Shown here piece after piece: positions 1-10,100 of a DNA stretch of 64,000 nt. The notes under the pieces are model-generated. The model was not told where the DNA came from, ran no database searches, and saw nothing but the letters and a program-made list of their open reading frames with translations. Within the stretch, counting starts at the first letter, position 1; every line of letters begins with the position of its first letter. Made by a program: the position numbers and the translations under genes. This DNA is from Fagopyrum homotropicum (lineage: Eukaryota; Streptophyta; Magnoliopsida; Caryophyllales; Polygonaceae), in assembly GCA_033239125.1 (NCBI GenBank), contig BSWB01000005.1:142100494-142164493 (forward strand), written 5' to 3'.

Positions 1-324
1 TTACTGCAGGTTAGACTAGCAGCTGAGTGATCCGGAAGTAGTGGTCAGCCGGGTCTCCGTACTCCTTAGAGTGGGGGTTGGGGGTTGTGTTTGTCTTTTC
101 TTTCTTTTTGATTAAGACAGTTGTTCGTTTCTTTTGTTTAAGTATTTTAGGCTGCTAGACAGTGTTGCATACATTACCTTAAAAATACTATTTTATGAAT
201 TTCGGTTTTCTTTATTTGTGTCTTGTTGCAAGATCCTAGTAATATTGTTGTCAAACTGAGGTCGAGACCCATTGTGAGGTCCTAACCAGTAATGTCCCGA
301 GTTCTGAGAATTCGGGGTGTTACA
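1..324 (+). mobile_element. 3' end of an older Ty3/gypsy LTR, cut by the window edge
   Basis: This stretch is a diverged version of the last 300 bp of the LTRs in the central array. It shares the order AGTGGTCAGCCGGG, then ACTATTTTATGA, then GTCCTAACCAGTAA, and ends in GGGGTGTTACA at 324. What follows is CTCTCATC and not the ACATGGTATCAGAGC primer site, so this is a 3' LTR or a solo LTR, with the rest of the element to the left of the window. The many substitutions and indels relative to the array LTRs make it an older insertion or a different subfamily. Confidence 0.8.
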
Positions 325-1754
325 CTCTCATCTATCTACCAAACCTGAATATGATGGTATTCAAGAAACTCAACAAAAATAAACAGCCAGAAAACCAGTC
401 TGAATCAATCTGAATCAAGAAACCCAACAAAAATCATCTGTCAAGGAGAAAGGTAAACAATAGTTCAGACTACTAAGTTCACATACACAAAAACCCCAAA
501 AACAAATCAATCTGAATCAAGAAACCCAACAAAAATAAACAGCCAGCAAAATCAAATTTAGTACAAAAATAAACAGCCAGCAAAGTAAACAGCCATGAAC
601 GGAAGAGAAAACTAAGAGTTGCAAAATTGTTTAGTACAAAAATAATGCCTTCCTAACTCCACTTTCACAACTCATCTCCAAACAGAAATACAATGCAAAA
701 GAGATTGAATTTGGGGTATGCTCAGTATAAATGCCTCGTTCAAAAGGGTATCATTCCACTTCCAAGTATGTGTAATTAGCTTTTATTCTTTCACTCTTCA
801 TCTTCTATTAACTTATTTGAAGCTTGATTATAATCAAATAAATCTATGGACATATATGGTAATAAGGCATATAATATGAATGAAGTGTAAATAATATAAT
901 ATAGCTAGTAAACACTTAGACTGAGGTGCTGTGGAGTATAAAGAACCAACGTAACAGTCGATTGAGAATATTTTTTTTAAAAAATGTTATTTTTAAGAAT
1001 ATTATAGTAAAGTAAATTCAATATTAAACTCTGCTTCTTAAAGTAATTAAACAAATTTCTGAAAAGAAGAGGCCAGAATGCCAAAAGATATTAATGAAAA
1101 GGTATTGATTTAGTCCACACTTTCTATGAATTTTGATGAAAAAGGTATTGATTTAGGTATAATAGGTATAATTTTTTCAATCAAGGATGAGTCTCAGCAA
1201 CTTGCTCAATGAATTTTTAAACAATCATAAGTAATATAATAACATATCAAGCAAGCAAGTAATCATTACATGGTAAGGATAATTTAGAGAACCAATAATC
1301 ATATTCAGAGAACCAATAATCATATTGCTACTAAGTTCAAATGCTACTAAGTTCAAATACTACTAAATATATCATGAAAGCAATTGAAAATAGGATACTG
1401 GATATGTAAGTTTTCAACAGATTGCCTTACCAGATGAAATCAACTTAGCAATGGAGGAGTTGAATGTATCTATCTATGACTTTCGGGGCTCGAACTAAGC
1501 TGTTAAAAACAAGATCATGACAATGTAGTTGTTCAATAAACAAATGGACTCTGATGAAGTCAAACATTAGAAAAGAAGTCATACCTTAAGTAATTAAATA
1601 TATCAGTGCAGTATCTCCAAACATTAACTGAGCCGTATTTACACAGACACTCAACGTAGAAACCATAGACCTGGAAGACAAACAAATGATCATTATCAAA
1701 CAAGCTAACTGAATAACCCAACCAAAAAAATCAACCCTACTAGTTGAACCGGTA
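325..1754. other. AT-rich stretch without a recognisable gene
   Basis: No coding exon is recognisable. At 350-600 there are imperfect dispersed copies of AAAAATAAACAGCCAG and CAATCTGAATCAAGAAACCC. At 1270-1375 there are short tandem copies of AGAGAACCAATAATCATATT and GCTACTAAGTTCAAAT. The rest looks like ordinary intergenic DNA. Confidence 0.5.
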
Positions 1755-2200
1755 GTGGAAAATCAATTGGTGTGGTTGGAAGAGGGGAATGGAGAAACAA
1801 AGAGGGGTTGTTACCAGGCTACTCGGAGGCGTACCAAAGGCTGCTCGAGGCTAGAGTACAAAGAGGGGAATGGTGAAACAAAGAAGGTAAAGGAGAGAAA
1901 GACGAACACTAGTCCGCCAGCCGAGGCTACTCGGAGGAACCCTAGAGTACAAAGAGGGGAATGGAGAAACAAATAGGGGAAAGGAGAAACGTACCAGAGG
2001 CTGCTCGAGGCTACTCGGAGGCGTCGGCTACAGGAGGCGTCGTGGTCGCCGAACACTACTCCGCTAGCCGTACCAGAGGTTCGTACCAGGAGTTGTTACC
2101 AGGCTGCTCGGAGGCGTCGGCTATTTGAGGAGGAGGCGGTGGAGGAGCCGTCGTCAGGAGCTTCGTCCTCTTGTTGGAAATAGAAAACCCTAAAATGATA
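1755..2200 (-). repeat. GC-rich patch of interspersed short repeats, possible gene-start remnant
   Basis: Units such as GAGGCTACTCGGAGGC, ACCAGAGGCTGCTCGAGG and AGAGGGGAATGGAGAAACAA recur several times in mixed order. On the minus strand a leader-like TTTTAGGGTTTTC is followed by GC-rich Ser/Ala/Arg-coding sequence. That resembles the 5' end of a plant gene scrambled by local duplication. No family is recognisable and no frame stays open for long. Confidence 0.35.
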
Positions 2201-2223
2201 TCGGGTTAGGAGGATACCTATTC

Positions 2224-2242
2224 ATAAGTCTGCTGGTATGAA
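2224..2242 (+). repeat. 19-bp target-site duplication, left copy
   Basis: ATAAGTCTGCTGGTATGAA occurs here and again, exactly, at 4365-4383 directly after a poly(A) run. This is the hallmark of target-primed reverse transcription. Confidence 0.85.
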
Positions 2243-4364
2243 TTCCCATTGCTCCCAAAAGGAGAGAAGAGAACCTCCAACAAAAAAACCCTAGCCACCA
2301 GCTTTCTTCTATTCTCTATGAAAAAACCTAGCAGCCGGACTTTCAAATGGCCTACCACCAAGCAACTAACACCTCTACTCCACACCTATTTCGGATTTGT
2401 GCTCGTTTCTCAGGCCATGAACCCCGATTCCGTCAACTCTGAAGCCGACCAACTCCCCCTTACCACCCAACACCCCGTGCTCGAGGAGATCTAATAATCT
2501 CCGGTACCAAGCGAAGGCTATATGTGCCGTCGTCCCCAGATCCAAGCTCAATCTCCGCCCTCTCAAGATCTGGGTTTTCTTCTTCAAACTCCTATTTCGT
2601 TTCCAACTACCCACTGTTGCTTTCTCAGGGTGTCCCTCTCCGGTTGAAGCAATGGTTTCCGGTGCCTCGAACTAAATCAGTGGATTCTTTTATTTTTCAT
2701 GTGAAAGGCGTCTCAGTACCCCTGTCTCCGCCGTGGACTGGTTTTTGTGCATTCTCTCGTGGATCTTGCAAGATCTATAAAAGAAATCTGCATCGAAATA
2801 TTAAGCTTATACTATCTTGGGGTTGTGCCTTAGACCCTTATCTTCCGGATTGCTTCAGTCCGTTTTTGTTGATGTTTACTGTTTTACTCTCAGGCTCCGT
2901 AACAACCGTTTTGGTCATAACAAATGGTTTCTCTTTGGCCTTTGTTGTTTTGTCCGACCTTTGCAGTGACCCTGAGATTTTAGAACCTACAAGTTAACAG
3001 GTTATGGGTTTGCTTGATTGATCTCTAGTCTCTTGCATTCCTGAACGTGATGTTACCAACTTCCTTAAAATTTGGATCTACTACCAAATAGTTAAACTTA
3101 AACAAGAGTCCTTTACACAAAAGTAGTTCTAATTATTGTTGAGAATCTCTACTCTAAGACAGTCCAAATGTCAATTGAGAATGTTCAACACAACCTACTA
3201 AAAAATCTAAAAGTGATAATCAAGGACTTGAACCCAACAATGCCGTCAACTTACCAGATGTGGCTTTCGTTTTCTTGCTCAGTTCTACTGCTCAGATCTT
3301 CTTCGCTGGTCAAGTCCTCGTCTTGAACTCTTCAAAAAAAAAAATCACACATATCTAGCTTGACGGCGTAACCCGCCTCCAAACTAAAAGGGTAATCCCG
3401 TCAACTAACCATATCGACTTACACGCTTTCGGTAGTGAACTAACCATTTCGACTTACATGCTTCCGGTTGTTACACAAACCAAATTCCAAATAAAACTTT
3501 CATGCTTCCCGTTGTTTCACAAACCGAATTCCAAATAAATCGCTAAAATGACAAATTTTCTTTTTGTAATGGGAAGATTGAATTTGAAATTGAAAAAAAA
3601 AATCTTTATTGTAAAGGGTTCAACTTAGATCTACATGAAATGATCTTTCACCGAGTCCGTTTGCTCAACTCATGGTTATTCATGCTCTCTCGTTGATGAG
3701 TTCATTCGATCCTTTGCATTTTGACAATGGCTTCTCGTGCATTTTCCATCAAGAGTTCATTTTCGGTGGACAATGTCTCGTGTGGCCATTGACCGTCAAT
3801 CCCTCCAAAAACAAAATTGATCGATCAATCATAACATTAGCACTTAATTGTTTTAAACCAACTCTTAACCAACATTAGGTGAACAATTTTCTCTCTTCAA
3901 ACCTTTATTCTTTATCCATTTAGATCTACACCTTTATAGGTCATGATTCCCGTCTTTTGCAATTTCGTCTTCCGAGGATTGATGTTGTCGTTTGTGGGCG
4001 GTTTCGAGCATTTTGTCGAGAAGGAGGCGTGGATTTGTGATCGACTCCTGATGAATCTGTTGCAGTCCAAATCTGAGGTGTCCACAGTTGTTTCCCAGGC
4101 TTCCTACCTGTGTACTTCCTTCGAAGATGAACGTCCATGCTCGTTGACTCTCATTGGTTGGATCATCCTGCTTTTCCTTGAAGACCTTTTTGCTTTCGGG
4201 ATTTTTTTTGATGTATTTTTGTGTATCTCTATTCTCCTTTGTTTGTGGTTCCTCATGACGGTAAGTCCGTCTGCCGATCCTTTTCGGCCTTTCGACCCAC
4301 TAGACGACGCGTCGTCTAGTGGTTCGAACCGCTTTCCATTATCAAAAAAAAAAAAAAAAAAAAA
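2243..4364 (+). mobile_element. Poly(A)-tailed non-LTR retroposon (non-autonomous LINE-like element or retrocopy)
   Basis: A 2.1-kb insertion is bounded by perfect 19-bp target duplications and ends in about 21 A residues (4344-4364), so it integrated by target-primed reverse transcription in plus orientation. The 5' part (about 2250-2990) is GC-richer and leader-like, with AAACCCTAGCCACC. The middle is AT-rich. The last 400 bp is T-rich and carries a perfect 26-bp palindrome about 20 bp before the tail. I see no reverse transcriptase, endonuclease or zinc-knuckle coding sequence, so it did not mobilise itself. It could be an internally deleted LINE or a processed copy of a cellular transcript. 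Open stretches here have no credible ATG-led protein. Confidence 0.7.
4297..4322. repeat. Perfect 26-bp palindrome near the retroposon 3' end
   Basis: CCACTAGACGACG is followed immediately by its reverse complement, giving a zero-loop palindrome 21 bp before the poly(A) run. GGTTCGAACC, itself palindromic, follows. In RNA this would form a strong hairpin next to the 3' tail. Confidence 0.85.
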
Positions 4365-4383
4365 ATAAGTCTGCTGGTATGAA
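4365..4383 (+). repeat. 19-bp target-site duplication, right copy
   Basis: Exact copy of 2224-2242, following the poly(A) tail. Confidence 0.85.
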
Positions 4384-4482
4384 CCGTTCCCACTTACTGA
4401 TTGAAAAAAAAATAATTGCATATTACTTAGGCAACGGAATTATCCAATTCTACCGCTACAATTTATTTAAAAATTTAGGCGA

Positions 4483-4491
4483 ATTCTTTTT
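4483..4491 (+). repeat. 9-bp target-site duplication of the MULE, left
   Basis: ATTCTTTTT lies immediately before the GGGATAATTT terminus and is repeated at 5872-5880. Nine bp is the usual Mutator-superfamily length. Confidence 0.75.
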
Positions 4492-4744
4492 GGGATAATT
4501 TGACATAGTAGGCTTTTTTGAGTTTTAGTTTAAGAAAGTGTACCCCAAATTTTTTACCACTTTCATTTAATAGTAGGTAAAAAATATTAACTCTTCTATT
4601 TAGAAAGAAAGGAATAAATGATGTTTGTTATTTGTTATATAAGTATAAGTTTTAATTTTTAATTACTGAATTTGTTTTTTTTAAATATTATTTTTCTTTC
4701 CTTTTTTATTTTTTATTTATTTTCTTTTTTATTTTCTGTACTAA

Positions 4745-5100
4745 ATTTATCATACCGGAATTTCTCATACCAGAATTTTTCATACCAGAATTTTCATACC
4801 AGAAAGTATCATACGAAAAGTTCATACCAGAAATTTCTTACGAAAAGTTCATACCAGAATTTTGTCATACAAGAATTTTGTCATACCAGAATTTCTTAAA
4901 CCAGATTTTCATACCATAAATTACATACCAAAAAATTACATTTTGTCATACCAGAATTTTTTTACACCAGATTTTCATACCATAAAATTACATACCATAA
5001 AGTTACATACCATAAAATTGTATTTTGTCTTACCAGAATTTTTTTTATACCAAATTTTCATACCATAAAATTACATGCCATAAGACTAGGTAAAACCATC
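4745..5100 (+). repeat. Degenerate tandem repeats of CATACCAGAATTTT type
   Basis: About twenty imperfect units of 14-20 bp built on CATACCAGAATTTT and CATACCATAAAATTA lie inside the MULE. Their reverse complement recurs at 54180-54310 in a related element. Confidence 0.75.
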
Positions 5101-5574
5101 ATAAAATCACATACCATAAAAAAGACTACCCTCCCCTCCATGATTTGTGCCTGTAAATTGCAAAACAAACATACGTACATATACATTCGTATGAGTACAC
5201 CTAGTATACATTTGCGAAACCACAACACCCCCTCCCACTCACCCTCGGTTGTACATCCGTAAATTGTGAATTGATGTACATTAGTATGACTACTACACCT
5301 GTACATTTGCAAGAGAATTGTGAATTGATGACTACACCTGTACATTTGCAAAACCAAAACCAACCACCACCACCACCCCCCACACCCACAAAAACAACAA
5401 AAACGCAAAACCAGAACCAAATAAACCCTCCCCCTCCCCCCCCCCCACACATTCTGCTGCATCAATTAGTAAAACGTTCTGCTACATCAATTGCGAATTG
5501 CACAGGTTGCAGTCCCCCAACCCCAAAACCCAAATTCTGCTACATCAACTCGTAAAGCATTTCAAGAACGGGGG

Positions 5575-5770
5575 AGCAAAGAAGCAGATAAGAGAGGGTA
5601 AGATTAAGGTCGACCAAGGGTTGGCGGCGGCGCCCGGTTCCGGCGATGTCCGACAGGCGAGGTGGTGGAGCAGGCGGCAGCGGTACTCCAGCGAAGTTAG
5701 GGAGGAGGCAGCCAGAGAAAAGAGACCGGAAGAGAAGAGAAGAAGAATTGTGGATTTTAGGTTTGTGTGA
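5575..5770 (-). other. GC-rich block inside the MULE, possible captured exon fragment
   Basis: Base composition changes abruptly from AT-rich to GC-rich (GGCGGCGGCGCCCGG and similar). On the minus strand an ATG-led frame from 5796 stays open through the block, with Ser/Leu-rich residues. I cannot assign a parent gene. Confidence 0.35.
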
Positions 5771-5871
5771 ACGGTAAAAATATTAGTGGGGTACATTTAT
5801 TAATTGGAAAACTAACAAAAGCCTACTTAGTATATAATTTAAAAAAAAAAGCCTACTTAATAAATTAGCCC

Positions 5872-5880
5872 ATTCTTTTT
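5872..5880 (+). repeat. 9-bp target-site duplication of the MULE, right
   Basis: ATTCTTTTT, identical to 4483-4491, follows the TTAGCCC terminus. Confidence 0.75.
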
Positions 5881-5939
5881 TGGCTCTTATTATCCCGCTT
5901 TTATTTTAGAATATTGAATTGATTTTTTTTATTGTAACA

Positions 5940-6250
5940 TTTAGGCGACGGAATTATCCTATTCCGCTGCTACAATTTATTTAAAAATTTAGGCGAATTT
6001 TTTTTGGCTCTATTTATCCCGCTTTTATTTTAGAATATTGAATTCATTTTTTTTATTGTAACATTTAGGCGAAGGAATTATATTATTCCGCTGCTACAAT
6101 TTATTTAAAAATTTAGGCGAATTTCTTTTTGCTCTATTTATCCCGCTTTTGTTTTAGAATATTGAATTGTTTTTTTTATTGTAACATTTAGGCGACAGAA
6201 ATGCTTAAGTCCGCTGCTTGAATTGCATTAGGCGGCAGAATTTTCTAAGT
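5940..6250. repeat. CACTA subterminal repeats, left side
   Basis: A module of about 118 bp is repeated: TTAGGCGACGGAATTAT, ATTCCGCTGCTACAATT, AAAATTTAGGCGAAT, ATCCCGCTTTTATTTTAG. It also occurs once to the left of the nested MULE (4430-4480). Subterminal arrays of short motifs are typical binding regions for CACTA transposase. Confidence 0.6.
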
Positions 6251-6474
6251 CAGTCGCCTGGTAACCTTATTTCCAAAAAAAACAATTTCATTTATGTGAT
6301 CAAGACTGTTGCCTGATTTTCAATCTTATAATAGAAAAAAATTATACCCTAAAATGTAAAAAAAAAAATGTACTTGATCAATTTAACGAAACATAAATTT
6401 GTTTTACAAACCGTTTTGAGTTTTCAAAAAATGCAAATACACAATGTTCTTTCATATAATCAATCATCTTCTTC

Positions 6475-7289
6475 TTATCCAAATTGTGCATGATCTTCTT
6501 CTTCACCAAATTGTCTCCCGTCTTCGTCTTTGTCTTCCTCTTCCTCTTCGTCTTCCACTTTGTCTTCCTCTTCTTCCACTTCAAGGTCAATAGTAACATC
6601 AAAGACTCCGTTATATATCATGCTGTGCTCTTGATAGGGTTCTTTAACGTGATTTCCAATAGGAGGTCTCCCATCTTCATGTGTTGCAAGTGTTCTAGGA
6701 TCATACACATTCCTATGAGAGCTCACATTAACTACTTTCCAATTCTCACCCGCTTTCGGATCATCCACGTAAAATACTTGTTTTGTCTTGGTCGCAAGAC
6801 AAAAGGGAGAATCTTCATACCAACTACTACTAGTATCAACAGATATCATGCCATGATCTACCTTTGTACTGTCATTGTTATAAGGATCGGTATCATACCA
6901 CCTACACTTGAACAATACAACTGGCATCCGATCTGTGTATAGCAGTTCGACCACATATTCAAGGATCCCATAGTAGTTGGTACTATCTGTCTCTACCATC
7001 ACTCCACAATTTTGTGTTTGCAAGTATCGATCTTTATCCCATGATATGAACTTGACCCCATTCACATAACAAGAAGAATAGACAGAGTGGCTTTGTGGTC
7101 TTCTAGCCAAATTGAGAACCCCTGACTTTAAGTAAGGATCTTCAGAGCTATTAAGTGCTTCAACTTGTAAGATTCACAATATTAGTGTAGGTTGGATGGT
7201 AATAGAGATTGTACAATCGAAAACACAATTTATGTGTATGTACCCAATCTAGGAAGTAAAGATGAAAATCAAGCATACGTGAATTCTCG
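6475..7289 (-). pseudogene. 3' part of a CACTA transposase-like gene (DUF4216 domain)
   Basis: The minus-strand frame ending at TAA 6475 contains VNGVKFISWDKDRYLQTQNC, YYGILEYVVELLY, VVLFKCRWYDT and QVFYVDDPKAGENWKVV. This is the order seen in DUF4216 (PF13952), the C-terminal domain of plant CACTA transposase proteins. It ends in a strongly acidic Glu/Asp tail. The frame extends upstream of the first Met through LKSGVLNLARRPQ to a plausible splice acceptor near 7165. A possible donor (GTATGC) lies about 10 bp from the array boundary. The 5' part of the gene is on the other side of the array at 41200-42126. Expression as one transcript is unlikely. Confidence 0.75.
7285..7289 (+). repeat. 5-bp target-site duplication, left end of the array
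   Basis: TCTCG precedes the first base of LTR1 and is repeated at 41195-41199 after the last base of LTR5. It is the only such pair in the 33.9-kb array. No TCTCG occurs at any internal LTR junction. Confidence 0.92.
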
Positions 7290-7392
7290 TGTAAAATCCG
7301 GAATTTTTATTCCGTCTATTTCCGTTATAAAATAGATCTCGATCAGTTGATCCATATCCGTTTACTTAGTTAGACACATTATTATAAAATTT

Positions 7393-7537
7393 ATCATTTT
7401 ATGTAGATTTCCTTCACATAAAATGATGGAATCCTTTAAAAGTTTATCATTTTATGTAGCTTCCCCTTCACATAAAATGATAGGATCTTTATAAAATTTA
7501 TCATTTTAGGTAGCTTACCTTCACATAAAATAATAAG
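7393..7537 (+). repeat. Three tandem hairpins at the start of the LTR U3
   Basis: Three successive inverted repeats, each ATCATTTTATGT paired with ACATAAAATGAT across a loop of about 11 nt, lie at 7393-7427, 7445-7482 and 7498-7537. The third is slightly degenerate (TTTTAGGT, AAAATAAT). The same cluster recurs in all five LTRs. Confidence 0.8.
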
Positions 7538-7557
7538 TTTAGCCCTATTTTAGAATA

Positions 7558-7730
7558 TGACAAGGTCCGGACAAGTCTGTGACGAAGCTGTGACAAGGTC
7601 CAGACAAGTCTGTGACGAAGCTGTGACAAGGCCGTGACGAAGCTGTGACAAGGCCAGACAAGGCTGTGACGAGTATGTGACAAGGCCAGACAAGACTGTG
7701 ACGAGTCTGTGACAAGCCCAGACAGGCTGT
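7558..7730 (+). repeat. Short tandem repeats GTGACGAGxCTGTGACAAGGCCAGACAAGG in the LTR
   Basis: Units of roughly 25-35 bp built from GTGACGA, GTGACAAGG and CCAGACAAG are repeated about six times. Copy number and spacing differ between LTR1 and the rest, giving the only sizeable length polymorphism among the five LTRs. Confidence 0.8.
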
Positions 7731-10088
7731 TGACAGCCCAGCGCCAGCAGCACGTTCAGCCCAGCCGCCCAGCTGCTTCATGCGTCCAGCCCAGAAGCAG
7801 CCACTTCTGCCCTGTCCAGCGCCAGCCTTCAGCAGCTCCAGCCCGCTTCCTTGTCCGCTCCAGCCCAGCAGCAGTAGCGTTGCTTTCCAGCCCAGCAGCA
7901 GCGCCAACTCCAGCCCGTTACTCCAGCCATTCGGATGTGAAGAGAGAAGCCCAACAAGCTGTAGGAAATAAACCGTTCAGCACTTATACATAATTAATTA
8001 GAGAGAAGATCTTTTACCTTAAACGCTTCCTAAAATCAAGGGATACAACTGCTCACCTTCCTTCTCCTCAGCCGTCCAGAATCATCAGCAACCATCGCCC
8101 TTCTGTTCGATCCTGCTTGTGAACGTTGGCTTCCACAATCGTACCACCGGTAGAGCAACAACCTTCTCTAGAATCGGACTGAATTCGGGCAGCTTCTGTA
8201 TATTTCGGTAAGGATTAATCTACCATTCATCTTCACCTCTTTAATTAGTCGTTCATGAATACCTGCGATGACAACTCCATCTCGACCACTCCGTGACAGT
8301 AGCAAGGCTAGAAGGAGTTGGCCAATCCGTGTAGTAGTAGAAGACGCCTCAGCCAGTGGAGGTTGAAGAGGTGAGTCTTTCTGCAGTCCCTATCCTTGCC
8401 TCTAGAAGTTAGTATATAATCTTATGTATGTGTACTGTTTCCGTAATGCTAGAATGATGAACTACTGTAGTCGGACTTGAACATAGGTTAGGTTGACCTT
8501 GTGTAGCTGCTGAGTATATAGACCGAAGGATAGGAACAAAGGACTGCAGTAAGGATGAAAAACAGAAATAAGAGGGCTGTTGTAATTCATTTTATTTCCT
8601 TCAGCTTTTAGGTTACCAACAGCCCATCTTGTCGATCAATTATAAAACGTTTGGATAAAGATCCACCGTTGAATTTTGGATATGTTGTAGACGGATATAT
8701 GTAGTTTAGCATATTAAAATTTGGGGAGAAATGAACGGTCGGATTGAAAGTTATGAGCTCCCGAAGTTAGGTAGTTGAGCAGTTTTGGTAAACTTGAATT
8801 TTGGCTAAGTATAGGATATTAGAGTGAAGGAACCGACTTTGTGAATTATTATAAAAATATCGGCTGAACAGTTTGGAGAAATTCTTTCTTCTAAGGTTAG
8901 ATAGAACCTCATAGATGATCTAGAGATTTAATTCGGAAAATTTTCAAGTTGTTAAGAATTTTATATTTAGAGCCGAAGTTAAACCTTTTCGATTCTTCCG
9001 GAAAATAGAAACATAGGAAAAACGTCAGTTTGGAACCAAATAAAATTCTAGGAGTGAGAATATATTTTTAGAACCTCCAATAGGAGTTTAGACATGAAAT
9101 TTAAGGTTTTCGAGAAAATCGGAACCAAGGGTAAAATGGTCATTTTACCCTAAAACTAATACTGTAACTAGTACGTTTTAATACTTTATTTGATCTTAGA
9201 AGTTTTAGACTTCTATCTACGTAAAAGTGTGCTAATACACTTATCGCCTTTGACAGGCAACTGAGTGGTTACAGTTTACAGAGCGAGTGGTTTATAAAGA
9301 GTCGAGCGTTATAACAGGTAAGTCCTTTGGGCTTACTTAGCTGACTACTAAATATGAGTATAAATGATGATGGTGGTGTGTGATTGACATGTTAGAGAGA
9401 TAGGTTGTGATATATAATTACCGACCTATATTTTGGCCTAAGAGTAACGGGCGGTGGCATTCCGCTCAGTAGCTCGCGGGGCGCTGGGGGTTTCTTTCGG
9501 GACTAGTCCACACATGGTTTGTAGTGATGCTACCAAAGGAAGTCAGCTAGACCTACACCAGTTGGATAAGGAACGGAGGCGAGAACTAATAATAGTTCTC
9601 GTGCCACAACTTAAATTGAATAATGTGAATCACTTAAATAATAGATAATAATTGGTTGAATGCCAGCATGATGTTTGTTTATTTTTATTTCTGCTTGTGT
9701 TTGTGCTATTATCATTTTGCTTATATTTGGATAGTTAGCTAACTGTTGATATGTTGTTTAGATTTGACACAGGTTAGAGCAGATGCCGAGTGATCCAGAT
9801 GGTAGTGGTCAGCCGGGGTGTCGTACTTTAGGATGTTTTGCAGTTTTTGCATTTGTGGGTTTTACAGTTGAACATTGTTTCCTTTCGTACCTTGTTATGT
9901 TACTTTTCCGGCTGTAGTTGATCTGGTCACATTCATGCATTGTTAAAAACTATTTTATGATTTCTGGTTTTTCCTTATCTGTGCCTTGTTGTAAGATCAT
10001 GTTAAGTTGTTGTCAAACTAAGGTCGGGACCCACTGTGCGGTCCTAACCAGTAACTCCCTAAGTTGTAAAATTTGGGGTGTTACAACA

Positions 10089-10100
10089 TGGTATCAGAGC
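10089..10100 (+). promoter_or_regulatory. Primer binding site, unit 1 (initiator Met tRNA type)
   Basis: TGGTATCAGAGC lies 3 bp after LTR1. It is the standard plant site complementary to the 3' end of initiator methionine tRNA. The continuation TCTAGGTTGG departs from perfect complementarity, which is common. Confidence 0.9.

Larger units (their letters stand above)
4492..5871. mobile_element. Non-autonomous Mutator-like element (possible Pack-MULE)
   Basis: The left end begins GGGATAATTT and reaches AGTAGGCTTTTTTGAGTTTT. The right end, reverse-complemented, begins GGGCTAATTT and contains AAGTAGGCTTTT twice. These are imperfect terminal inverted repeats, flanked by identical 9-bp duplications. 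No transposase is present. Inside, 4750-5100 holds many imperfect copies of CATACCAGAATTTT and CATACCATAAAATTA. Beyond that, 5575-5765 is an unusually GC-rich block that reads on the minus strand like a piece of a gene's first exon, a possible captured fragment. The element sits within the left subterminal repeats of the CACTA element. Confidence 0.7.
7290..10085 (+). repeat. LTR1 (2,796 bp), left outermost
   Basis: It runs from TGTAAAATCC to GTGTTACA. It is about 10 bp shorter than the other LTRs because one GTGACAAGxCxAGACAAGG-type unit is shortened near 7630. It carries private variants such as GATACAACTGCTC and AGAAGCAGCC. U3 opens with three consecutive hairpins (7393-7537), then a run of GTGACGA/GACAAGG repeats (7558-7730), then a GC-rich Pro/Ser-coding-like block (7730-7920). 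Proline-rich open frames there recur in every LTR and are not genes. Confidence 0.93.

Noticed and set aside
4311..4335. tRNA-derived SINE suggested by GGTTCGAACC
   Set aside because: Only the T-arm-like 10-mer is present. A and B promoter boxes and a cloverleaf are not seen.
5058..5555. Gly/Trp/Phe-rich and Pro-rich frames inside the MULE
   Set aside because: They are products of C-rich and ACCACC simple repeats. No supporting homology or start context.
7545..7993. Proline/serine- and leucine-rich open frames on both strands, repeated in every LTR
   Set aside because: They arise from the GC-rich repeats in LTR U3, overlap each other on opposite strands and have no domain character.
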